From: Streptomyces sp. NBC_00878
GTDB taxonomy: Bacteria; Actinomycetota; Actinomycetes; Streptomycetales; Streptomycetaceae
Length of the DNA: 64,000 nt
Assembly: GCF_026341515.1 (NCBI RefSeq)
Contig: NZ_JAPEOK010000001.1
Span: 5,394,001 to 5,458,000 of the forward strand
Direction of reading: 5' to 3'
Below the pieces are notes generated by a model. It was given only the letters and a program-made list of their open reading frames with translations. It was not told the DNA's origin and searched no databases. A program made the position numbers and the translations under genes. Of this stretch, positions 1-8,264 are shown piece after piece; position 1 is the first letter of the stretch; each line of letters opens with the position of its first letter.

Positions 1-1250
1 GCTCCATCCGAAACAAGGGGAAGCTCTATTACGGGCTGCGGCTCGACGCCGTGTCCACCGCGTACGTGTCGGCCACCGCCGTCCCCAAGGCGGGAACGAA
101 GGTCGTGTACGCGGACGGCATCAAGGTGTCCATCCAGGACCCCAACGGCCACAAGTGCTTCTCCGGAGACGCCGCCGAAGCACGCTTCGGCCCCACCGAG
201 ACCCCGCGACCGCTCACCGCCTGGGCCTCGCGCAGGACCGGCCCCGGCACGTATTCGTGCAAGGGCGCGGGGACGTACTCCGTGCTCGTCGAGCGCATCA
301 GCGGGGCCGAGTCCTCGCCGGACGACTGGGAGCTGGAGCTTCGGTACGTGTCGGAGCCCGCGCTGAAGAAGGCCGCTTCGACGACCGCCCCCGAGGTCTG
401 GAACTCCGCTTCCCCGCAAGTGATCGACGGCCCCGCCAGGCCCCGTAAGGGCGGTACGAGCTTCAACGAGGCGCGTGCCCTGGAACAGGGCGTCTGGAAA
501 GACCTGGTGCAGGCCGGGCAGACGCTCTTCTACCGCGTTCCCGTCGACTGGGGGCAACAGTTCTACGCCACCGCCGAACTGGGTCCCGCGAGCGGCGACG
601 GATTCCTGGGCAACGCCCTCGGCCTGTCGCTCTACAACCCGGTGCGCGCCCTGGTGGACGACGCCGGCGCCGGATACGACGGCACGCAGAAGTCGGCCAC
701 GCTGGAGCCGCTGCCCCCCGTCGCCTACGAGAACCGGTACGACATCGACGATCAGGTGAGCGGCATGCGGTTCGCGGGCTGGTACTACCTGGCCGTGCAC
801 CTCGGCGAGGAGATGGCCGACAAGTTCGGCGACGGGCCGTTGGATCTGACGCTGCGCGTGCGGGTGAGCGGTGTGGCCGGGGCGCCGGTTGCGTACGACG
901 GAGCCGTCGTGCCGCGTGACGTGTTCGACGTCACCGCGGGGGACAAGGACGCGGCGTCGATCGGCGCCGTGGCGCCTGGCGGGGACGGGGACGGGGACGC
1001 GGGACCGGACGGGAACACCGCGATGAAGGCGGTGGCCGCGGGCGGGATCGGCGCGGGGACCGTACTGGTCCTGGGGCTCGGTGTGTGGACCGTGGTCGCG
1101 AGACGGCGGGCGGCGGCGGCGGCCGGAGCGGCGGCACCCGCAGCGGGGAGTCCCGGAGCAGGGAGTCCCGGAGCGGGGGCGGTGGCCGTGCCGTTCGCCG
1201 ACCGGCCGGACGCGCGGTCGCGGGAGTACGGGCCTCCGCGAACCTGGTAG
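1..1250 (+). CDS. membrane-anchored secreted protein, 5'-truncated by window edge
   Basis: The reading frame is open from base 3, so the gene begins upstream and a GTG at 51 is unlikely to be its start. About 415 residues are visible. Most of the chain looks like an extracytoplasmic beta-rich region with two cysteines near its visible start (HKCF and YSCKG). Near the C-terminus there is one hydrophobic segment (GTVLVLGLGVWTVVA) followed by an arginine cluster and an Ala/Gly/Pro-rich tail, typical of a single C-terminal membrane anchor with the bulk outside the cell. It converges on the Ser/Thr kinase gene at 1337. I do not recognise the family. The missing N-terminal part could carry a signal peptide or a further domain such as vWA. 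Confidence 0.8.
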   Translation, partial: SIRNKGKLYYGLRLDAVSTAYVSATAVPKAGTKVVYADGIKVSIQDPNGHKCFSGDAAEARFGPTETPRPLTAWASRRTGPGTYSCKGAGTYSVLVERISGAESSPDDWELELRYVSEPALKKAASTTAPEVWNSASPQVIDGPARPRKGGTSFNEARALEQGVWKDLVQAGQTLFYRVPVDWGQQFYATAELGPASGDGFLGNALGLSLYNPVRALVDDAGAGYDGTQKSATLEPLPPVAYENRYDIDDQVSGMRFAGWYYLAVHLGEEMADKFGDGPLDLTLRVRVSGVAGAPVAYDGAVVPRDVFDVTAGDKDAASIGAVAPGGDGDGDAGPDGNTAMKAVAAGGIGAGTVLVLGLGVWTVVARRRAAAAAGAAAPAAGSPGAGSPGAGAVAVPFADRPDARSREYGPPRTW

Positions 1251-1336
1251 TCCACGGGCCAGGGCTGCCACAGTCCCCGGGCCCCGGGAGCCTGTCCTGA
1301 AGTCCATGGGCTCCCCGTGGACTACAGGCTGCAGGC

Positions 1337-3061
1337 TCAGATCTGTGTCAGCGCCCAGAATCCGACCGCGAAACAGGCCAGCGCGAGCAGGAGCACCGGA
1401 ACCGCCACGTTCGCGGGCGGCCCGGGCCGCCGCGGCGCCCGCCTGGCGCGATGCCGCGCAACTGGCTGCGGCTGAGGCGGAACCCGAACGTCTTGAGCGG
1501 TGTATGAAGCAGTAGAGGCGAATTCGCGCGGCTGCGGCGGCGACACGGGGGTCGGAGCCGAGACGTGCGGAGCCTGGGGGGAGGGCGTGTGAGTGGGTTC
1601 GTACGGCAGCGACGGGGAGTACGCGGGGTTCGGGATCGTCGGCGACGTGGGGGGAGTGGGAGGCTGCTCGGGCTGTGGTTGCGCCTGTGGGTGGGGCTGC
1701 GGCTGGTGCCGCTGTATGTGAGAGGTGCTGGTCCGGGGTGGGGGCGGCTGAGGGAAGCTGCCGCTGTCCGACACGGCGGGGGACTGCGGGGGGACGGGTG
1801 CGGTCGTCGGCGGTGGCGGTACGTCTCCGGGGGTGAGGGGAGACGGTACGGCGCCGGCGTGGGGATGCTGAGGAGCAATGTCCGCGGGAGGCGTCGGTGG
1901 GACAGCACCCGTGCGGGTCCGGGGCCAGGCCGTGTCGGTGTGGGCGTCGGGGGACACGGCACCGTGACGTGCCTCAGGAGACGTGGTCGCCTGGGGGGAT
2001 ACGGCTCCCGCGTGGGCCTCGGGCCAAGCGGTGCTCCGCGCTCGCGCCTCACGCCCCTCCGTGTCCGTCCGAGCGCTCGGAGACGCGGGACCCGACTGCT
2101 GCGACGGGGTCGAGGTGCTCGGGCCGTGGTGTTGAGGCGCCGTGTCGTGAGGCTGGGCACCACCGGACGCGGCGGTGGTCGTGAGGGGGCCCTGCGGGCC
2201 GAACTCCGCCGGAAGCGGGCCTAGTTGGTCGAAGATCTCGATCAGCTCGTCGTCAGGACCGGGCTCCGGGAGGAGCTCCCTGGCCGCGGCGAGCGCCTTG
2301 CGCGCCCCTGTGGCGGTGCGGAACCGCGCCTGCGGGTCCGGCTGGAGCAGAGAGGCCACGATCTGCCACAGCGGCTCGGGAACCCCCTTCGGGGCGCCCG
2401 GGGTGCCGTGGGCCGTGAAGTGGTCGACCAATGCCTTGGCATCGGGCTTGGCGCCCTCCAGGAGATAGAGGGCGACCAGGCCCACGGCGAAGAGGTCGGC
2501 GGGGAAGTCCGGCTCCGCTCCGATCAGCTGCTCGGGCGCGAAGTAACCGGGCGTCCCCACCACGTAGTTGGTCTCCGTCAGCCGGGGCTCACCCAGCCGC
2601 ATCGAGATGCCGAAGTCGGACAGCCGCAGCCGCGGACGGCCCGTTCCGGTCGCCTCCAGGAGGATGTTGGCGGGCTTGATGTCACGGTGCACGACCCCCT
2701 CCGCGTGCACCGCGGCAAGCCCCGCCAGCAGCTGGTCGAGGAGAGTGCAGACGAACACCGGCGGCAGGGGGCCGTAGTCCCCGATCAAGTGGACCAGCGA
2801 ACCGCCTCCGACGAGGTCCATGGTGAACAGGACCTTGTCGTCGTCGGCGGCCCAGCTGGCGGGTGCGAGCACATGGGGGTGGTCGATCCGTAGTGCCTGC
2901 TCCCGCACGAAGCGCAGCAGCGAGTGCGCGTCGCTCTGCTGGAGCACCTTGGCGGCCACATACCGGCGCCGCCTGTGGTCCCAGGCGCGCCAGACGGCAC
3001 CGACTCCCCCGCGTCCGATCGGGTCGACCAGTTCGTACCGGCCGGCGAAGACCTCACCCAT
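1337..3061 (-). CDS. serine/threonine protein kinase with Pro-rich linker and C-terminal TM
   Basis: 574 aa. An N-terminal Hanks-type kinase domain (about residues 8-265) shows the glycine loop GRGGVGAVW, catalytic-pair lysine K38 (VAAK), HRDIKPANILL at about 125-135, DFG at 149-151 and an APE-like APEQ at about 175. Then come about 280 residues of Pro/Thr/Ser/Gln-rich low-complexity linker. The last 24 residues form one transmembrane helix, so the kinase faces the cytoplasm and almost nothing is left outside. There are no PASTA repeats, unlike PknB at 15005. The ATG at 3061 is chosen because the kinase domain starts directly after it. It probably phosphorylates cell-envelope or developmental targets; no substrate can be read from sequence. 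Confidence 0.93.
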   Translation of the reverse strand: MGEVFAGRYELVDPIGRGGVGAVWRAWDHRRRRYVAAKVLQQSDAHSLLRFVREQALRIDHPHVLAPASWAADDDKVLFTMDLVGGGSLVHLIGDYGPLPPVFVCTLLDQLLAGLAAVHAEGVVHRDIKPANILLEATGTGRPRLRLSDFGISMRLGEPRLTETNYVVGTPGYFAPEQLIGAEPDFPADLFAVGLVALYLLEGAKPDAKALVDHFTAHGTPGAPKGVPEPLWQIVASLLQPDPQARFRTATGARKALAAARELLPEPGPDDELIEIFDQLGPLPAEFGPQGPLTTTAASGGAQPHDTAPQHHGPSTSTPSQQSGPASPSARTDTEGREARARSTAWPEAHAGAVSPQATTSPEARHGAVSPDAHTDTAWPRTRTGAVPPTPPADIAPQHPHAGAVPSPLTPGDVPPPPTTAPVPPQSPAVSDSGSFPQPPPPRTSTSHIQRHQPQPHPQAQPQPEQPPTPPTSPTIPNPAYSPSLPYEPTHTPSPQAPHVSAPTPVSPPQPREFASTASYTAQDVRVPPQPQPVARHRARRAPRRPGPPANVAVPVLLLALACFAVGFWALTQI

Positions 3062-3191
3062 GGTCGTGCGTCGCTCCCCCTTCGGCGGTCGGTACAGCGG
3101 CCCTTCCGAGGTGCCCGGCTGCCTGGCTTCCAGTGTCCGGCAGGCCCAACAGGCCTTCGGCTACCGGGTGTTCGGCGGCCGGGCGGTGTGC

Positions 3192-3743
3192 TCAGCTCTG
3201 GTGGGACTGGTAATGGGCCACCGCGTCCGAGGTGCGGCCGGCTCCGTACACCCGGAGGAACTCTGCCAGTTCCGGGTGGGTCGGGGCGAGGGTGTCCGCC
3301 GCCTCGATGATGTCCCCCGCGGCAGCGACCGAACGCAGCAGTGACTGGATCTCGCGCACCACACGCTTCACCGTGGGCGCACCCCCCGAACTGGTCGTCG
3401 ACTGCGTGGTGTTGCTGAGCACCGAGCCCCCTTGCGACTTCTTGATCTCGTCCATCCGCTCGGTGGCCTCGGCAGCGCTCACACTGCCGTCCGCCACCTG
3501 CCCCGCAAGATCCTGCAGTAGCTGTACGCGCTGGACCACCGCAGGGTTCCCGATTTTGGCGCGTTGGCCGCTCATCAGCTGCGACAGCATGGGCGCTGAC
3601 AGGCCGAGCACTCCCGCGAGGCGCGCCTGATTGAGCCCCAGATCGTCTATGAGCCTACGGAAGAGCGCCCCCAACGGCTCTCCGTACCAGTTCCGCTGCA
3701 GCTCCCGGGCTCTTGCGGTTGCTTCCTGCTGTGCGGCGTCCAT
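3192..3743 (-). CDS. helix-turn-helix DNA-binding protein (XRE-like)
   Basis: The ATG at 3743 gives 183 aa. It is preferred over the ATG at 3902 because GGGGAGA lies at the right distance upstream and the extra N-terminus has no recognisable content. The N-terminal part (about residues 20-75) reads as a helix-turn-helix: LGLNQARLAGVLGLSAPMLS is the classic turn with the recognition helix, followed by SGQRAKIGNP. A helical, Ala-rich C-terminal half follows. It is a cytoplasmic transcriptional regulator of unknown target. It lies just downstream of the kinase on the same strand side and upstream of a tRNA-Ala, an order I associate with the Streptomyces origin region. Confidence 0.87.
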   Translation of the reverse strand: MDAAQQEATARARELQRNWYGEPLGALFRRLIDDLGLNQARLAGVLGLSAPMLSQLMSGQRAKIGNPAVVQRVQLLQDLAGQVADGSVSAAEATERMDEIKKSQGGSVLSNTTQSTTSSGGAPTVKRVVREIQSLLRSVAAAGDIIEAADTLAPTHPELAEFLRVYGAGRTSDAVAHYQSHQS

Positions 3744-3926
3744 TCGCGTCTCCCCATCGCTTCCCCAAGTACCGCGGTTCGCTGTCGCGAACCACGTCGA
3801 GCATCTTACGGAGAGTGGTCGTGCGCGGGGAGCCCCAATCTTTTTGCGGGATACCGGGGGTGACCCGGTACTCTGGTCTGCGGCGCTGTTCAAGAAGGAC
3901 ATCCTTCTGGCAGATGCCTCCCTTCC

Positions 3927-3999
3927 GGGGCCTTAGCTCAGTTGGTAGAGCGCTGTCTTTGCATGGCAGATGTCAGGGGTTCGACTCCCCTAGGCTCCA
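3927..3999 (+). tRNA. tRNA-Ala (anticodon UGC)
   Basis: A 73-nt cloverleaf. The acceptor strand GGGGCCU pairs with AGGCUCC (one G-U pair). The D arm is AGCUCAGUUGGUAGAGC. The anticodon stem CUGUC/GGCAG encloses the loop UUUGCAU with anticodon UGC. The T arm is AGGGGUUCGACUCCCCU. The discriminator base is A. CCA is not encoded. Confidence 0.97.
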
Positions 4000-4008
4000 C
4001 GGAACGAA

Positions 4009-4051
4009 CCCCCTCTGATCGGCTTAGCCGCAGGTCAGAGGGGGTTTTCTT
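4009..4051 (+). terminator. Rho-independent terminator after tRNA-Ala
   Basis: The stem AACCCCCTCTGA pairs with TCAGAGGGGGTT around a loop of about 16 nt and is followed by TTCTT. It sits directly behind the tRNA. Confidence 0.85.
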
Positions 4052-4656
4052 ATGTAGTGAGCAGTGCAGGCGGGAGGTGTGGAGCCCGCCTTTTGGGGGA
4101 CTCCTGAGGTGTCCTGGCCGCACTGTGGCGGCGTCCATGAGCGGCTGCCCGCCCTGCCCGTCGAAGCTTTTGATCTCGTGTGCCTCAGGGATGGTTCCAC
4201 GCCGTGATGGGCTGATCAACGGGCCTGAGATGGCCGGGAATTGACCGTCCGTTCTGGCGTGACGTGGCCTCGTCAATCTTCATGGTCCCGCTCCCCTCGG
4301 GCGCCGGGGCCCCGCGGGGCGGGTGCGAGCGGTGAGGTGCATCACAGAATCGGGGCAATGTAATTTGCAATTGTTTGCGCAAAGTGACGCCTGGTGACAG
4401 GTCCGCGGGGTCCTCGCGCAGGTGACTGAGGTGGCGTGGCCGTAGTGGGTGGGAGTAGTGAAGGGTTGCGTGAGCTGCTGTGAACGGAGATGTGTAACCA
4501 GAACACTGCGCTCCGTTAAGAAAGTGTGTGCGGGTGTTGCACGCCTGGCCCGTTGCAAACGTCATCGTGAACGGAGGGCGTAAAGCAGGCGCTCTCCCGA
4601 GGCCGCCAGAAGCGCACACGAGGCCTCGCCTTCCGCGAGGAGAGGCAAAACCGCAC
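4052..4656. other. 605-bp intergenic region, likely promoter area
   Basis: I see no convincing gene here; open frames on both strands lack good starts and sensible composition. A relatively AT-rich patch at 4358-4384 contains TTGCAATTG and the perfect 10-bp palindrome TTTGCGCAAA (4374-4383), a plausible repressor or activator site for the downstream small gene and sigma factor. The region 4500-4535 around CCGTTAAGAAAG is another AT-rich island that may hold a -10 region. Nothing else is identifiable. Confidence 0.5.
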
Positions 4657-4815
4657 GTGAATCTGGACGTTGCATGCGATGTGATCCTGGCGGTGCTCGC
4701 ACTGCGGGTGTTCGGCCGTGACGCGCTCGGTCTGCTGCGCCGCGTGGCCGCGGCCGGAGTCCGGGCGGGCATCACCGAGATGCGGCGCGAGGGCGGTACG
4801 GAGGGGCGGACATGA
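4657..4815 (+). CDS. small protein translationally coupled to the sigma factor
   Basis: A GTG at 4657 gives 52 aa, with GAGGAGAG about 12 nt upstream. Its TGA overlaps the ATG of the sigma factor (ATGA at 4812-4815), the usual sign of translational coupling in actinobacteria. The N-terminal half (DVILAVLALRVFGRDALGLL) is hydrophobic and could be a short membrane or amphipathic helix; the C-terminal half is basic and charged (GITEMRREGG). I do not recognise a family. The tight coupling suggests it is expressed with, and may modulate, the sigma factor, but that is inference. Confidence 0.55.
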   Translation: MNLDVACDVILAVLALRVFGRDALGLLRRVAAAGVRAGITEMRREGGTEGRT

Positions 4816-5468
4816 GCCAGGACCTTCCCCGATACGCGACTGGTGCCCGGCCGATGAGGACACTGCCGCTGGATTTCGAGGCCTTCCACCGGATGTACCG
4901 GCCGATCTATGTCCACTGGGCGGAGATCCGGCTGGGCAGCAGGGCCGATGCCGAAGAGGCCGTAGACGCGGCCTTCGAGAAGTTACTGAGGGCCTGGCCC
5001 ACCGTCCTGACCAAGGAGAACCCGACCGCGTACGCCTGGCGCGTGCTCAGGCACACCACGATCGACTTCGCCAGGGCCCGAGACCGTCGTCCCGCACTCA
5101 TGGGCGAGGCCGCCTTCGAGACGGTGGCGCTCCGTCAGACGGTCGACCCCATCGGCCAGTTCGAGGAAAGCCTCAGCCTCTACGAGGCGATCGGGCAGCT
5201 GCCGCCACGTCAGATGGACGTCATGCTCCTGCAGTTCGGCCAGGGCTTCACGGTGGAGGAGGTGGCGGCCGCACTCGGGATCACCCCGGCGGGCGTACGC
5301 TCCACGGTCCGCCATGCCAGGCGACGGCTGGAGCACGCTTACGGGGTCAAGCGGCGGCTGGAGGCCACGCGGAACGAGAGCGACCCACAGGGCGAGAGCG
5401 CCCTGCGCAGCGAGGGTGCCGCGCGGAGCGAGAGCGAGGAAGGGCATGCCGATGACATCGCACATTGA
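4812..5468 (+). CDS. ECF-like RNA polymerase sigma factor with a TTA codon
   Basis: 218 aa. Region 2 is seen at about residues 25-95 (FHRMYRPIYVHWAEI, then DAEEAVDAAFEKLLRAW and AYAWRVLRHTTIDFARARDR). Region 4 is at about 120-175 (LPPRQMDVMLLQFGQGFTVE, then EEVAAALGITPAGVRSTVRH). There is no sigma region 3, which is the ECF architecture; the C-terminus is a charged tail. An internal ATG at 4854 is an alternative start. Codon 58 (4983-4985) is TTA, normally read in Streptomyces only by the developmentally controlled bldA tRNA, so full translation may be confined to late growth. The 3' end overlaps the next gene by about 20 nt. No classical anti-sigma gene is adjacent; the following hypothetical protein is a candidate partner. 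Confidence 0.88.
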   Translation: MSQDLPRYATGARPMRTLPLDFEAFHRMYRPIYVHWAEIRLGSRADAEEAVDAAFEKLLRAWPTVLTKENPTAYAWRVLRHTTIDFARARDRRPALMGEAAFETVALRQTVDPIGQFEESLSLYEAIGQLPPRQMDVMLLQFGQGFTVEEVAAALGITPAGVRSTVRHARRRLEHAYGVKRRLEATRNESDPQGESALRSEGAARSESEEGHADDIAH

Positions 5469-6432
5469 CGAACTGCTCGCCCGCGCCAGGCTGCGACGCG
5501 AGCCCTACTCCGCGGCCGCCATCGACGCTGGCGCGGCCCGCCTGGCGGCCCGAGCGGCGGTGCGGTGGGACGAAACCGAAGTGCGACCCTGTCCTACGCT
5601 CCACGCCCGCAAGGCCGCCGAGCCGACCGGCGAGGACTGGGTCAGGGAGAGTGCCCTCGGCAAGAACCCGGGCAGGAACGCGGGCGAGAGCGGCTCGTGC
5701 GACGAGACCCAGACCGAGGAACGCTCCACAGACAGAAGCCCGACCGGCGAGGGATCAGTGGAGGAGAGTTCCGCCGCCGACGATCTCCAGACCCTCTGCG
5801 AGACCGTGATCACCTACACCGGAGCCCTCGCCGACCTCCGGGACTTTCTCGCCCGGGCCCTGCCCGAACCGTCCGGGGCGCGCGTCCTGGGGTGCATGCT
5901 GCAGCTCTCCGAGCGCGAGGAGTCCGCCCGCTTCTGGTGGCAGTACGCCGCAGGGGCCGGCGACCCCACCGCCAGCTACTGCCTCTATCTGCACCACCGG
6001 GCCCTGGGCGAGCACGGAGCAGCCGATTGGTGGCACACCCAGCACACTCAGCACGCACAACAGGCCCAGCACATCCAGCACACCCAGACCGACGCCGTGG
6101 CCGCCGGGAAGACCGGATCCGAGGTCGCGATCACCACCACGCTGCGCATCCTCCGCGCGCTGAAGCCGGACGACTCGCCCGTGCCCGAACCGGTCAACGC
6201 CGTCCTGCACTACGTGCCCGCGGCCGTCGCCTACGTGGACGACGACCTGGATCTTCCCCTGCCGGACCCCGACTTCACCGACCGCATAAGGGCCCTCACC
6301 GCCACACCTTCCGCTTCTTCGACTCCGACCGCACCGGTCGGCGGCGCGGCGGAAGCCCCCTGCCGCTCCTGTAAGCGCAAGCCCCTGCCGGAGCGCAGGC
6401 GTTCACGCCGCACCGCGACCGGTTTCACGTAG
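5446..6432 (+). CDS. hypothetical protein overlapping the sigma factor gene
   Basis: The ATG at 5446 (or 5452) follows GAGGAAGGG and gives about 328 aa. The gene overlaps the 3' end of the sigma gene, so the two are co-translated. The N-terminal 25 residues (IDELLARARLRREPYSAAAI) are helical. A charged, Glu/Ser-rich region follows. The middle (about 150-210) contains ESARFWWQYAAGAGDPTASY, which resembles a short helical repeat of Sel1/TPR type. A Gln/His-rich stretch (HTQHTQHAQQAQHIQHTQ) is built of near-repeated triplets. The C-terminus has a CRSCKRK motif. No membrane helix is present. A regulator or effector of the sigma factor is possible, but I cannot name a family. Confidence 0.75.
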   Translation: MPMTSHIDELLARARLRREPYSAAAIDAGAARLAARAAVRWDETEVRPCPTLHARKAAEPTGEDWVRESALGKNPGRNAGESGSCDETQTEERSTDRSPTGEGSVEESSAADDLQTLCETVITYTGALADLRDFLARALPEPSGARVLGCMLQLSEREESARFWWQYAAGAGDPTASYCLYLHHRALGEHGAADWWHTQHTQHAQQAQHIQHTQTDAVAAGKTGSEVAITTTLRILRALKPDDSPVPEPVNAVLHYVPAAVAYVDDDLDLPLPDPDFTDRIRALTATPSASSTPTAPVGGAAEAPCRSCKRKPLPERRRSRRTATGFT

Positions 6433-6437
6433 AGCCG

Positions 6438-6451
6438 GTTTCACGTGAAAC
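6438..6451. other. parS site (ParB binding), perfect
   Basis: GTTTCACGTGAAAC, a perfect 14-bp palindrome identical to the core of the Streptomyces parS site, lies six bases after a stop codon. A truncated copy (GGTTTCACGT) covers the preceding stop codon at 6421-6430. ParB bound here would take part in segregation of the origin region. Confidence 0.92.
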
Positions 6452-6482
6452 CGCAACGCGGTTGGTTCCGCGTGAGGGGCTG

Positions 6483-6496
6483 GTTCCACGTGAAAC
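6483..6496. other. parS-like site, one mismatch
   Basis: GTTCCACGTGAAAC differs from the parS core at one base and lies 32 bp after the perfect site. A more diverged copy (GGTTCCGCGTGAGG) lies between them at about 6464-6477. Confidence 0.75.
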
Positions 6497-6540
6497 ATCG
6501 TGGGGGGCAGGAGGCCCCAGGCCTCCTGCCCCCCACGATG
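6496..6540. terminator. bidirectional hairpin terminator
   Basis: Perfect 20-bp arms (6496-6515 and 6521-6540, beginning CATCGTGGGGGG) enclose a five-base loop between two convergent genes. The first base is shared with the second parS-like site. Confidence 0.85.
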
Positions 6541-6559
6541 GTGATGTCCTACGGCCGCG

Positions 6560-7273
6560 TCAGTCGCGGTCCTCGCGCTCCGCCGCCTCGGCCTCGGCCT
6601 GCTTGGCCTGGACCTCGGGGTCGAGCTCGTCCTGACCGCTGTCGTCGACCGAGGTCAGGTGGCCGCCCTCCGGGACCTCCGTGGCGGCCGGCGGTTCGAC
6701 CAGCCAGTCGGGGTTGGCCTGCTTGTCCCACCACTTCCAGGCGGCGAAGGCGCCACCGGCCAGGATGCCCAGAACGGCCAGGCCCTTGGCGAGGCGGCCG
6801 GCCCTGGCCCGCCGCTCGTGCTTACGGGCCAGCTTCTCGATCTCCTTGGCCGAGACCTGACCGCGCAGCGCCGCCATCGCCGCCGCACTGCGGGACGCGG
6901 CCTCGTCACGGACGGGACCGGCCGCGGCCCTGGCCTGCTCGATCCTCGGCCGGGAGTAGTCCGCCGCCTGCTGGGCAGCCTTGCGCGTGCGGACAGCTGC
7001 CTCGTGGGCGGCCAGGTCGACTTTCGGCGGTACATGGGTGCGCGCCTGCTCAAGACGCGGGGCGAGATGGGCGTCGTACTGCGTGCGTGCCTGTTCAGCG
7101 GCCAGGAGAGCGGCGGCCGACACCTTCGGCGCGAGCTTGACGCGTGCTTCCTGCGCGTAGTGCGTGGCTCGGTCCCTGGTCGTGTCGGCGTAGGGCGCCA
7201 CCACTTCCGCGGCGTGCCGCACGCTGTCCCTCGCCGACTCGGCCGCTGCGCGCACGCTGTCCTTGCGGGTCAC
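6560..7273 (-). CDS. DUF5324-family membrane protein
   Basis: The GTG at 7273 is preceded by GAGGAGGA and is preferred over the ATG at 7300; it gives 237 aa. The N-terminal 150 residues are a long Ala/Arg/Gln-rich helical region with heptad character (RKAAQQAADYSRPRIEQARA), likely coiled coil, resembling apolipoprotein/late-embryogenesis repeats. One hydrophobic segment (LAKGLAVLGILAGGAFAAWK) at about 160-180 follows a basic cluster (RKHERRARAGR). An acidic C-terminal tail ends the chain. This matches the actinobacterial DUF5324 proteins usually found beside the cyclophilin gene. Function unknown; the coiled coil plus single membrane helix suggests a membrane-tethered structural role. Confidence 0.82.
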   Translation of the reverse strand: MTRKDSVRAAAESARDSVRHAAEVVAPYADTTRDRATHYAQEARVKLAPKVSAAALLAAEQARTQYDAHLAPRLEQARTHVPPKVDLAAHEAAVRTRKAAQQAADYSRPRIEQARAAAGPVRDEAASRSAAAMAALRGQVSAKEIEKLARKHERRARAGRLAKGLAVLGILAGGAFAAWKWWDKQANPDWLVEPPAATEVPEGGHLTSVDDSGQDELDPEVQAKQAEAEAAEREDRD

Positions 7274-7611
7274 GGGATCCTCCTCCTCGGTGGCGTACAT
7301 GGGGGCTTGGGGCCATCCCCCAGGAAGTCACAGTTCACCTTTCCACCCTTATCCGGATCATGCCTGCCGGAGCGCTCCGGGGCATGCGAGGGCGGGCATC
7401 CGGGTCATGAGAGACGACTCCGGGTCTACTCGGGGCAATAACCGATCAATGCGGTGCAACAGGAGCTTGCGACGACAATGTCACGGATCCCCGAACTGTG
7501 CGTCGCTTTGGTACGAAGCGGTTGAAGCGGTCCTGAACGGTGGTGACGGAAGACTGGCGGCGCGGTCCGTGCGAGGATCGGGGAGTCACAAAGGACAACG
7601 GAAGGCAGATC
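7274..7611. other. 338-bp divergent intergenic region with a 14-bp palindrome
   Basis: It separates the divergent DUF5324 and cyclophilin genes and must hold both promoters. The perfect palindrome CCGGAGCGCTCCGG at 7367-7380 shares the core GGAGCGCTCC with LacI-family operators such as the CebR box. No gene is visible. Confidence 0.45.
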
Positions 7612-8139
7612 GTGGCTGAGCAGCTTTACGCCACCCTGAAGACCAATCACGGCGACATCGAAGTGCGGCTCCTGCCGAACCACGCGCCCAAGACGGTCCG
7701 GAACTTCGTCGAGCTCGCCAAGGGCGAGCGTGAGTGGACCAACCCGGCCACGGGTGCGAAGTCCACGGACAAGCTCTACGACGGCACGGTCTTCCACCGG
7801 GTGATCAGCGGATTCATGATCCAGGGCGGTGACCCGCTGGGCAACGGCACCGGCGGTCCCGGTTACGAGTTCGAGGACGAGTTCCACCCGGACCTCGCCT
7901 TCGACAAGCCGTACCTGCTGGCCATGGCGAACGCCGGCCCGGGCACCAACGGCTCCCAGTTCTTCATCACCGTCTCCCCGACGGCGTGGCTGACCCGCAA
8001 GCACACCATCTTCGGTGAGGTCAGCGACGGGGCGAGCCAGAAGATCGTGGACGCCATCGCCTCCGCGCAGACGAACCCGCGCACCGACCGCCCGGTCAAC
8101 GACGTGGTCATCGAGTCGGTCGTCATCGAGACCCGCTGA
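7612..8139 (+). CDS. ppiA: peptidyl-prolyl cis-trans isomerase, cyclophilin type
   Basis: A GTG at 7612 with GGAAGG six bases upstream gives 175 aa, the usual size for a cytoplasmic actinobacterial cyclophilin without signal peptide. It catalyses cis-trans isomerisation of proline peptide bonds during folding. Active-site landmarks are visible: FHRVISGFMIQGGDP carries the catalytic Arg, Phe, Met and Gln; ANAGPGTNGSQFFIT is the substrate-binding loop; and the tryptophan/His segment WLTRKHTIFGEV follows. The gene is monocistronic, with a hairpin terminator after it. The upstream ATG at 7540 lacks a ribosome-binding site and conserved residues. Confidence 0.95.
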   Translation: MAEQLYATLKTNHGDIEVRLLPNHAPKTVRNFVELAKGEREWTNPATGAKSTDKLYDGTVFHRVISGFMIQGGDPLGNGTGGPGYEFEDEFHPDLAFDKPYLLAMANAGPGTNGSQFFITVSPTAWLTRKHTIFGEVSDGASQKIVDAIASAQTNPRTDRPVNDVVIESVVIETR

Positions 8140-8189
8140 ACCGAGGCCTCCCGGGGGGAACCGAGAGAGGTCGCCCGCAGGGAACCAAA

Positions 8190-8222
8190 CGCCCCGCCCA
8201 TCCGTAAGGATGAGCGGGGCGG
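8190..8222 (+). terminator. hairpin terminator after cyclophilin gene
   Basis: GCCCCGC and CATCC pair with GGATG and GCGGGGC around GTAA with a one-base bulge on each side. The stem lies between the cyclophilin and rhomboid genes. Confidence 0.8.
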
Positions 8223-8264
8223 TGCGTTGCGTACCAAATGCGTACAGAGGATGAGGGGATCCCC

